Source: Rotaria sp. Silwood1 (taxonomy: Eukaryota; Rotifera; Eurotatoria; Philodinida; Philodinidae). Taken from it: DNA of 64,000 nt. The position numbers and the translations under genes were made by a program. The notes under the pieces are model-generated. The model was not told the origin of the DNA and did no database searches. It was given only the letters and a program-made list of their open reading frames with translations. This document shows, piece by piece, positions 54,849 to 64,000 of the stretch (its first letter is position 1; every line of letters starts with the position of its first letter). The stretch lies in assembly GCA_905250075.1 (NCBI GenBank), contig CAJNOP010000004.1, forward strand, positions 1,736,971 through 1,800,970, given 5' to 3'.

Positions 54849-57800
54849 TTATTCATGTCCATGAAGTAAACAATATATGCCACGCATATTTTCTGTTCGA
54901 TGTTCATCACAAAATGAACTTAAACAATCAGCACATGCTATGTTTGCATCAATACCACATATATCACAACGATGTGATGGACATATCCAACGTTCTAAAT
55001 AGAATAAAAAAAAATATTTTCTCTATGTTTTGAAATATTTATTTACGTGTTGGAGAACGATTTCGAAATGATTGTCCTTTAACTTTAATACATTTTGGAT
55101 GAAATTTTCTTGAACATTTCGACATTTGACATGCTATTAATTGACCTGTTAGACCACAACCAAAACATGTATCAACATCTTGTTCACCAGTTATATTTGA
55201 TGTACGTATGCGTTGTTTATTACTATAACGACCATTTGAAACTCCATTTGAACCCGATGTTAATGATAATGTTGTATCAGTTAATGATGGAACCTAAGAA
55301 AATTTTTTTTTTCAATATAAGAATATAAAAGTCATTATAAATTTACTCCGCCAAGTCTTTTTGATCGACCCATAAAACCAGTACATGTTTCAGCTCCACA
55401 AAGACAATGAAATATTGTATCACCACGAAATTCTGATTCAACACCATATTCAAATGTTAGTTCTTCGCCTAGAATTAAGTTTTTTTTTTTCTTAGTATAT
55501 TATCATTATTGTCTGATGAAGTATATATTTACCAGCTTCAATATCACGTATAGCAAATAAACCAACACGTAGATCACCAGTAATATTCCATTTTTCTGTA
55601 CGTAAATTTGGATCACAGCTATGATTTGCAAAGCGTGATAAATTTCCACGTGGTCCAGCATCAATTACACTAAAAAAATTTAATTTAATAGATTATTAAA
55701 ATTCTTTTTTTTTTTTTTCATTTCATTTACCGATCTTTATCAAGAACAAGGAAATAAAAATCTTTGACATTATTTTTACGAGCTAATTTAACACGTCGTT
55801 CAGTTTCTTCATAGGTTATTAGTTCACCAACATATTCGTTTACAAATTCGCCCTTGATTATTATATATATATATATGAATAGATTAATTAAAAATTTCTT
55901 TCATGTTGTTTTTTTTTTTTACTTCTTTTATTGGCACTAATGTTCTCAGACCCCAACCGCGACCAGCTGTCCAAAACACTTGTTGAGCAGGATAATTACC
56001 TAGTAGGAAAAAATAAAATAACAATTTTTTTGTTTTTTTTAATTAAAATTAAATGAATAAATTAACTTACGTTTTTGAAAGCGCTAAATATTAAAATTAA
56101 AATAAAATTAAAATTTAATCAAATAATTTAAAATAAAAATCTACCTGATTTTTACATTTGTCCCCTAAATTAGAAACAAAAAGAGAATTATATGTAATCA
56201 AGTGTAATTTTGAAGCATTTATTTCTAAAAGCACAATAATTCATACTCTATTCTATTCTAAACATTTCCGTTTAACTTATACTTCAGAATGTACTGAAAT
56301 CATTAACAGACATGACTTCATCAAACATAATACTATATATATATATAATGCAAATCATAAAATCCGGTATTATATTCTTTTTCTTTATTCCAAAACTGAC
56401 GCAGTTTGACGGTATTTTCATTTTAATTAATATAATCTCATATGATTTAGAAAAATAATTATCAGTCCTTAATATTTCAATACTCAAGTTTCATATCTCT
56501 AGATGTTGAAAAAACTCTAAAAGAATATTTGTATCATATTCTCTAAAGGATTCGCATTAATTTTACTAACATAGATATTCATATTATTGAATTTACTGTT
56601 GGCTTTTACAGTTAATGTTACTATGTACTAATACATTTGAAAAAAAGAGAAATATTTTATTACATTGTACTTTTGTTTTGGACTCGTTTATAAATAAATT
56701 AAGTTCACAGTGACAAACTAATAATGATTAATGAGAATTTTGTTTAAAGAAAAAAAAAAAAAAAAGATTATCATAGAGATTTTTCTGTTCATCTATAGTG
56801 CAAAATTTTTCTCAATAATAAACCCTACTTTACTAATTAATAAATACTAGAGTTAATAATCTTGTAAAAATATTTCCTTAGTAACAATTTTTCTGTTTTG
56901 TTTTTTTTCTTTTCTTTTCATTTAATAATATTAAAAACAATATGAACATTATTGTTTTTTATTCATTTGTTTCATCAATTTTTCTTTTATATTATAGTAT
57001 TACAGAAATAAAATTAATATTAAATATCTGATTAATGAATTTCTACGAAATACATCAATTCAACTTTTGTATATATGACTTTAAGATTAATGAGGACATA
57101 AATCAAGTAATAGAAACCAAAAACAAAGACATTCTAGAAAAATTATATACTTGTTGCTAATCATTCATACTATCACCTTTAGTAGAGTTCAACAAGGAGA
57201 AAATGAAAAATGCAATGAAATTAGAAGTTTAACAAAAGAAAAAAAGTAGGTGAATTTAGCCATGCAAGTAATTTAATACTTTATGACGTTCACATATGAT
57301 TAAATTTCTTATAAATCAAGTCTACAATCTTATAAATATATAATCAAAACTAAAGGTAGTTTTGATCTTAGTACAAGAAAAATAACAGCGCCATTCTATG
57401 ACTAACCAGCAGCACAAACATGTGGATGACATTCATATTTAAGCATTCGATTAAGACAATGTTCATCGGAACTACATGGATCTGGTTTATTTGGATCACA
57501 ATCACAACGAGATAATTCTGCTAATGGTGAACGAAGAATTTGAGCTTCACCAATTGGTTTTAATGTCTTAAAAATGACAAAACAAAAAAAAAGAAAGAAA
57601 CTAAAATGAAATATACATTCAAATTTAAATTTCTACTTTAATATGTCTATAAGCAGGCATTTGTCCATTTTTATTAGCACTTTTATCAATTAATTTTGAA
57701 CGTCCATTAACTGTTGAAATTTTTTCTTGATCATTTGTTATTGATTCATCAGAATTCATATCTACAGATTCATCATCTGTTTCATCATCATCATCATCAT

Positions 57801-60622
57801 CTTCTAATTCATCATATGCATCATCTAATGTCATTTCTTCAAGTTTAGTTGCTTCACCATAATTTTCAACTGAATTTGTTGCATAAAATTGTTTTAAACG
57901 ATTATAAAGACGTTTAGCTTCACGAAGACCTAATAAATTTAAAAATATAAAAATATAACTTTTGTTAGTTTTTTTTGCAAAAACTTTTACCATCTTTAAA
58001 ACTTTGTTCAGCAGTAGAAAAATCACGTGAATCTTTTGATTTAATACAACGATTTTCAAATGATAAATAATGATGTTTATTAGCCCAAAAAAATTCTTTT
58101 GAACCAAAAAAATGTATAAGAAATTCTCCAACTGTACGTTCTTGTGCAAGTAAATTATCTGGTGCATGACGTTCATGTAATATTCGACTTGGCCAACATC
58201 TAATAATTAGAAAAACAAAAATATTTTGATTCTTTTTATTTTGTTTTTTTTTTGAGTACCGAAATTTTCCCATTTTAATCCAACATATATCACCATATAA
58301 TGGTTTTAAATTATTTAAACAATCATCACATTTCCAACTTGTTGGTTTTTCATCATTTTTAGATATTAAACATGATTGATGAATAGTTGTTGGACATTCA
58401 ATACAAACAAAACATTCAGTTGATCGAGTTGATTGCTCACATATGTAACAATATGGAGCAATACCTGAACGTACTGGTTTACGTTCATTTGGAAGATGAA
58501 TTGGACAACAAAGTGATGATGAATATGTTATTGATAGAGAACCAGCTGGTAAACAACGTTCATGACCATGATAAGCGGTTGGACAATACAAACAAGTAAA
58601 TAGATGACCTAGAAAATTTTTTTTGGTAGAAATAAATTATTTCTTATAAATATGCAAATATTATTCTATCCTATACGATAGAATACATAGTATAAAAAAC
58701 GAAAGCTTATATTTCTCTTATTCATCAATAACAATCATAAGATTTTGTTTTAGTGTTATATATATAATCATTAAGATTTGAATATAAAACATTCAGTATA
58801 TTTTGAGAATTAAGGATATCTATGGTACAGTATTATTTTTGAAAATGAAATCAATAAAAATAAGACAAAGAAAAAACTGAAAATAATGATCTTGATTGTT
58901 TAAACTTTAGCCGAAATAAAAGTAAATATATCCAAAAATTTATAAGTAGTTAAAAAGTTATAATTATTGTAAGGCATCCGTTCGAAAAAATATTTATAAA
59001 CATATCATTAGCATATAATTAACCTTGAATTATATCCTTGTGGATGTGAATATAGATGTTTAGATCGTATCTTCTTCTGAATCACGCCCACAACCATCCA
59101 TACTTTTACTGATGTGTGTCTCTTTTTGTGGCAAAAAAAAAAAGATAATCTAGCACAAAACCTAATTAACATTGATCAACTTATTTATCGAAATTTTTCT
59201 TTTTTTTTATTTGACTCTTATCCTTTCTTTTTCTAATGAATAATCTTAATTCATTTTAAACTGCTTATCTTTTTATTTCCATAGAAAAAGAGTGTAATTA
59301 CTGAAAACTTTGTTGACATTTTTATTTTCAACCTAAGTTGAGATAACGTACAATCATGAAACATGATTATTATATATGGCAGAGAAAATTCTAGATGATA
59401 TTATGCTTTTTAGTTCGTTTACATATTAATTATTAGTGAATTACGATTAGCGAGATGAAAAATTTGCTAGTAGTTTGTAGTGATGCTCTCAGCAAAAAGA
59501 AAAAGAAATCTGTAGGGAAAATCGGAAAAACTGAAGAAAGCTTATCTATCTTTGAGTCTTTGTGAAGTATCAATAAACATGCGATTATTTATCTCATATT
59601 CTTGTCAACCGGAAGACTCTACCACGCTTTTCTGATTTCTTCCGGCAATATTCGATAGATTCCAATCCTTTGATTTTGATATTCAAAAAAAAAATATGTA
59701 ATTTTACTTAGATTTAATAGGTTTATATAAAAGATTTATTTTTTTCTGTAAAAGCAGATCTTTAAAATCTAAGCGATATCAATATGCGCAATATTTATAT
59801 TGTATAATAGAAAAATATTTATCGAAGAAAATAAGTTTCATTGATTGAAATTGTAAATAGAAAAGAAATACCTATATTATCATTAGGTCGTTTATGTAGA
59901 TGACAAGTTGCACAAATATGTAGAGGACAATAATAAACACTCGATGGTAAAGTTGTAGTTAAATTTGAATTTACTAAACATGATGAATGATATATTCGAT
60001 TACATTGATTAAATCCACATTTTAATTCATTATCAGTAATTAATTGTTGGCATAAAGCACATATTAAATGATCTTAAATTAATAATAAAAAAAAACAAAT
60101 AAACAAAATTCTATTTCTAGGAACATTATTTTTTCAATTGAATCATACTTGCTGAACATTCGGGACAAATCAAAGTTTGTTGTTCATCAAAAATACTAAC
60201 ACATTCACGATGAAAATAATATCGACATTTGCCTTGACATTGATGTGTATACGATGAAAGACCACATATACGACAAGCAGGATTATATGCTATTTCTTGT
60301 TCTTCACCATCACTTTCATACTAAACAAATTAATAACAAAAATAATTATTTTATTTTATGTTTATTATAAATTTACTTCTTCTTCGTCATCTTCATCATC
60401 ATCATCATCCATTGGCAAACTATCTATAGGTGGTGTCTCATATTCCATAGATAAATTCACATCTGATGTTTGTATTTTCTATAAACAAAAAAATATATAA
60501 TATTTTATACAAATAATAAAAATATTTTTATTATTATTTTTTTTTTTTACATTTCCATTTGTTAATTCATTTGTCGTAGCCATTGATATTGATGATTCGA
60601 TAGACGTACGATGAATAGGCAT
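54849..60622 (-). CDS. NSD: NSD-family histone H3 Lys36 methyltransferase
   Basis: Sixteen exons join in frame to 813 aa: 60622-60551, 60478-60377, 60320-60149, 60072-59872, 58608-58260, 58199-57991, 57929-57637, 57566-57407, 56164-56145, 56083-56071, 55999-55923, 55852-55731, 55669-55533, 55468-55347, 55293-55047 and 54994-54849. Domain order is that of NSD1/2/3: an acidic N-terminus; several Cys/His-rich PHD fingers (CRICGLSSY onwards); PWWP ([19 protein letters not shown]); AWS (SRCDCDP to [14 protein letters not shown]); SET ([34 protein letters not shown]); post-SET ([13 protein letters not shown]); and a last PHD with a Cys/His finger (CFGCGLTG onwards). NHSC and the Tyr after TFE are the SAM-binding and catalytic signatures. 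It works in the nucleus on nucleosomes. It is shorter than vertebrate NSDs, with a single PWWP. Exons 9 and 10 are 20 and 13 nt. TTTCAG abuts the start codon. Confidence 0.92.
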
Positions 60623-60710
60623 CTGAAATATTGAATAAATAATTAATTTTTCAAGTTAGTTTAATTTAAAAATAATAAGAATAAATAATATTTATTTTAT
60701 GACTCAAAAT

Positions 60711-62071
60711 TCAAATGAGTAATCCATCTTTAACTTTTGTTGCTTCATCTTTGCCTTTTAAAAGTTCAATAAGTTTCAATGTAAAAACCATTGATGTAGC
60801 AGATCCTTTTTCTTCAAAACCTAAAAGTACAAAAAGAAAAAAAAACACGAAATTTCTCTCACTCTAGCTGATCTTGGCCACTGTTTATATTAGAGATCTG
60901 GAAGGTTGTGTATACGCTCTTCACTAATAACACAAGTCATTGGTATTGAAATGCCTTCATTGTTTATTTACAAAGGATTTTATGATGGATGGCACGTATT
61001 TTTTGTTGTAACACTTATAACCCTCTAAAGTATAAGAACTCTGTGTGAACTGATTTATTAGTAATTTCAATGAAACTCATCAATCATTCTAAAGACTATA
61101 CTTATTGTTGCAGACAGAAATTATCTATTGCTCTTTGAAGGCAAATAGTTCAGTAATATTCCAATGAAATGAGTTCAAATTTTTTTTAGAAAGTTCTTCC
61201 ACAGTTAGCCATTATTATTCGTAAGTCTCAGAAATAAATCTTGCATCAAAGAGAAATGAAACATAGATAATAATCTGGCTATTTCTGAGAATAGAAAGTC
61301 ACAGATGGAACTTCAGGTACATGTAAAAATATCAAGAATTGGTTATATTTTGTGTAAGAAACAGGGCAAAAAATAGATGCCGTTTATCATAAATTACTTT
61401 GTAATTACACATACAGTGGTTGAGATCGGCTGGAGCGACTACTTTCATCCACTATTGTACCATAGTGAAGTGTAATATGCTTTTTACCATGCTTGCTATA
61501 ACAAATGGCATGATCAGGTGCATCCAATTTGTATGGTTCACCATCAGTAGATTCTTTACGTACAGTTGGATAACATGTTATAGTATGTTTATGATCAATA
61601 CGAATTTTATGTGTTAATAATACTCGTGGTCCAGCACAAATAGCAGCGACTATTTTACCATCTTGATAATGTTTTGTTAGAATTTGTCCAACTTCAGGAC
61701 TTGCTGCCATTGCTTTTGATCCTAATATAATAAATAAGCTTATGTAATTTATTAAGTCATTTCTAATAATATATTCATAGACTATGGTACACAACGCAAT
61801 CATATTCATTATTGATAATATCATTGATTGACTTATCTAGGTAAAATACGAATATTTCGACTACATTTTACAAATTCATGACCATTTTTTTTTCAATTGA
61901 AACAACATCAACTTCAATTTCAGCTCTGCATAGAACTAGAGAAAAGAAAAGTTATGATCAATATTATTAAAATTTAACAATCAAAATTATACAACACAAA
62001 CCATCTATTATTGTTACTGCTTCAATTTCTTCACTACCATTAGCAATAAAAACATGCACTTTTTTTGTCAT
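60711..62071 (-). pseudogene. PARK7: Broken DJ-1/PARK7-type gene
   Basis: Pieces read in order as DJ-1. The first (62071-62002) gives MTKKVHVFIANGSEEIEAVT with the conserved acidic residue of GSEEIE. A second piece (about 61960-61790) encodes parts such as EFVKCSRNIRILP and DKSINDIINNEYDC. A third (61721-61443) has DGKIVAAICAGPRVLLTHKI with the nucleophile-elbow Cys and HKHTITCYPTV. The last (60820-60711) ends LKLIELLKGKDEA. The second piece does not stay in frame: the A-run at about 61888-61896 is one base off, another single-base shift lies at about 61847, and the segment that should encode the conserved PGG is damaged. Family members are small glyoxalase/chaperone-like redox proteins. Sequencing error in the homopolymer could explain one break, not all. 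It is probably a decayed copy. Confidence 0.7.
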
Positions 62072-62189
62072 CTAGAAAAATAAATTATATTGCTAGATTT
62101 TTCTTCAAAGTTATAGATACCTTCAGTATATATAACTAGAAAACAGAACAATATTTATTTCATTTTTTTTAATGAAATATTTCTAGTCC

Positions 62190-62620
62190 TTGATTAGTTA
62201 ATATTTTGACATTCACTATCAGCTATTTTCAATTCGTAATAATAAAATTGACTGATCAACCAACTTCAAGAAAATATTTATCAAAATTCAATTTATTATC
62301 TTTACGTACATTATAAACTTCTTCTAAATATTCAGAATAATCTGTAATAGTTACAATTTTATAATTCTGTAAAAAAAATTTGTGAACTTTTCAAGAACAA
62401 ATAACAGTAACTACTTTTCCATTTGTATTATTTTGTAGATGTAAATTTTTAACTGTTAAAACTTTTCGCCATAAATATTTGAACTTTTATTAGCGTCAAG
62501 TACAATGATTGTATCTTGTGTATGTTTTAATGGATCATTATATCTTTCTTATATTAAACTCATTGTTATTTAAATATCTGTACGATGGTGAACCTTGAAA
62601 AAAGAAAATAATTAAATTTA
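62190..62620 (-). pseudogene. Unidentified broken coding fragment
   Basis: Coding-like minus-strand segments occur in shifting frames. At about 62560-62490 one reads DPLKHTQDTIIVLDAN. At about 62490-62410 another reads YLWRKVLTVKNLHLQNN and TNGKVVTV. At 62368-62260, after an acceptor, a third reads NYKIVTITDYSEYLEEVYNV and ends in FLEVG and a stop. At least one frame change is needed between the first two. I do not recognise the protein. It lies just upstream of the DJ-1 remnant, so this stretch appears to be a patch of gene decay. Confidence 0.4.
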
Positions 62621-62941
62621 TTAAATTGAAATTTTTTTATATTGATATATTTACATAAAAAAATACTAACAAATTCATTTTCTTTACTTTCATTTGTTAA
62701 CAAAATTTAAGCTTTTTTTCGATACGACCATGATTTTTTTGTCTTTCAAAGAAATAAAATTCAATTATATTATATACAAAGAGATAATAATAAGAAGAAG
62801 AATGAGTCATATATAGTCGACCAATCGTTAAAATTTAGCAGCGCCAGTTACATTTGTCTGTCAAAAATTTTTCTTTACTCATAATATAAAACAACAATTC
62901 AATTGATAGAATTTTAACTTATATATTGTTTTCTGATAAAC

Positions 62942-64000
62942 ATGCAAACAGTTTTCATTGAAGAAAATATTAATCATCAACAAATAATAAATGTCTGTCA
63001 ATTAATTGATTCTAATACTTGTAAATCATTAGAATTTCGTCGATGTACAATCTCAGATTCGTAATAAAGTTTTTTTTTTTTTTTGTGTTTTTCAAATACT
63101 TATTTGTTTATTTTTACTACATTTTATTTATGTAGTGATTTTGATGAACTAATGAAAAGTTTAACCAAGAATGGTAAATCAATGATTTCGCTTATTTTTA
63201 ATATTCAAATGATCAATGAAAATAAACGTTTTAAAAAATTTATTCAAATGCTATCAAATTGTTCAAATCTTATTAATTTACGGTAATATTAAAAGAAATT
63301 TTTTATAATAGAAAAAAAAAAAGAATTAGATTGTCTGAATAGAGTTCATGGTAATGATATAAATGATGATATGTTTTCTCAACTTTATTCAATTTTACAT
63401 GAAGATTGTCCAAAATTAACTTCATTAGATATTGGTGATAATAAGTTAACAAATAAATCGATTCCTAATATATGTTCATTAATTATTCCTGATAAAAATA
63501 AAACAGGTTTTCAAATTTTAATAACAACAAAACAACAAGAAATTCTTATCATTCTATTTCTTATTTAGGTTTAGAAGAATTAATTTTAAGTGCTAATCGT
63601 TTGATTACAAATGCTGGTTGGACAGAACTTCTCTATTCACTTGCTTTTAGTTCTCGAATTCGTCGATTAGCATTAGATTATAATATGTTCGATAATACAA
63701 TTGCAGCAATGTTTAGTATGCTTATTGCATCCAGGTAGTTTTTTGAAAATTTATATTTAAATATAATTTTTACTTTTTATTTCCATTAGTCGAACATTAA
63801 CTTATCTAGATTTAGAATGTTGTAATTTAACAGAATTTGCTGGACAACTATTACTTTCTTTATTTACAAAATATCCAATACAACTCGAAGAAATTTATCT
63901 TGAGAAAAATCCATCTATTCTTGATTCAACTCGTACATTAATAAATGAATGTCTTAGTTTTAAATCAAGACAAAATTCTATTTCAAGTCAACAACCATTA
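62942..64000 (+). CDS. LRRC73: LRRC73 orthologue, 5' part
   Basis: Five exons join in frame (269 codons) and run off the right edge: 62942-63060, 63136-63282, 63343-63506, 63569-63734 and 63790-64000. The start ATG gives MQTVFIEENINHQQIINVC. The protein is built of ribonuclease-inhibitor-type leucine-rich repeats: LTSLDIGDNKLTNKSI, LEELILSANRLITNAGW, IRRLALDYNMFDNTIAAM, SRTLTYLDLECCNLTEFAGQ and QLEEIYLEKNPSI. The run of ICSLI-P, LSAN-IT-GW, SS-R-L-LDYN and ASSRTL-LDLE matches vertebrate LRRC73 block by block. The family is found in ciliated animals and has no settled function. It points away from the DJ-1 remnant, about 870 bases upstream. Confidence 0.85.

Noticed and set aside
61405-61824. 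A complete 139-aa gene beginning at 61824
   Set aside because: Its first 33 residues are intron-derived; the real exon begins at 61721 and belongs to the DJ-1 remnant.

Overview
The window is nuclear DNA of an intron-rich, AT-rich animal. Genes are split by many short introns (about 50-70 bases, GT-AG, AT-rich) plus a few introns of 0.4-1.5 kb. The products are typical of ciliated, dividing animal cells, such as cyclin A, INCENP, NSD methyltransferase, SYF1, QRICH2, LRRC73 and MARCH2/3. Compact genes, a GdhA-type glutamate dehydrogenase that is not the usual animal form, and splice-acceptor-like sequence against several start codons all fit a bdelloid rotifer. That assignment is an inference and was not tested by any search. 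Exon joins given here keep frame across every intron. Individual splice coordinates were read by eye and may be off by a base or so.

Layout, left to right. 1-3271 (-): 5' part of a NACHT/WD-repeat protein of the NWD1/NWD2 type, running off the left edge. 3272-8424: gene-free, with a long foldback element. 8425-12262 (+): two tandem SR-type RNA-binding proteins. 14155-18671 (+): a 17-exon QRICH2-like flagellar protein. 19297-20145: a piggyBac-type non-autonomous transposon with TTAA duplications. 20600-21659 (-): a MARCH2/3 RING-CH ubiquitin ligase. 23755-24962 (+): a very short INCENP-like protein. 26593-26666 (-): tRNA-Ile(AAT). About 28506-34232 (-): splicing factor SYF1/XAB2. 35559-37199 (-): NADP-type glutamate dehydrogenase. 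37200-40963: gene-free. 40964-43307 (+): a P-loop ATPase with a mitochondrial-looking N-terminus. 44051-45033 (+): a low-complexity protein. 46761-47300: a transposon related to the foldback at 4.3 kb. 48623-51164 (-): cyclin A. 51481-51690: a hAT-type MITE with a perfect 8-base duplication. 52835-53854 (-): an intronless protein of unknown function. 54849-60622 (-): NSD-family H3K36 methyltransferase. 60711-62071 (-): a broken DJ-1 gene, followed by a second broken coding fragment. 62942-64000 (+): LRRC73, running off the right edge.

There is no operon-like unit or CRISPR. The genes are ordinary neighbours with separate jobs: two RNA-processing loci (SR pair, SYF1), two mitotic genes (INCENP, cyclin A), one chromatin enzyme, two ubiquitin or signalling-type proteins and one metabolic enzyme. 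The most notable features are 13-nt and 20-nt consecutive microexons inside the NSD catalytic region, several small DNA transposons with readable ends, a decayed DJ-1 locus beside intact genes, an INCENP reduced to little more than the IN-box, and a SYF1 gene whose conserved C-terminal tail is not found.
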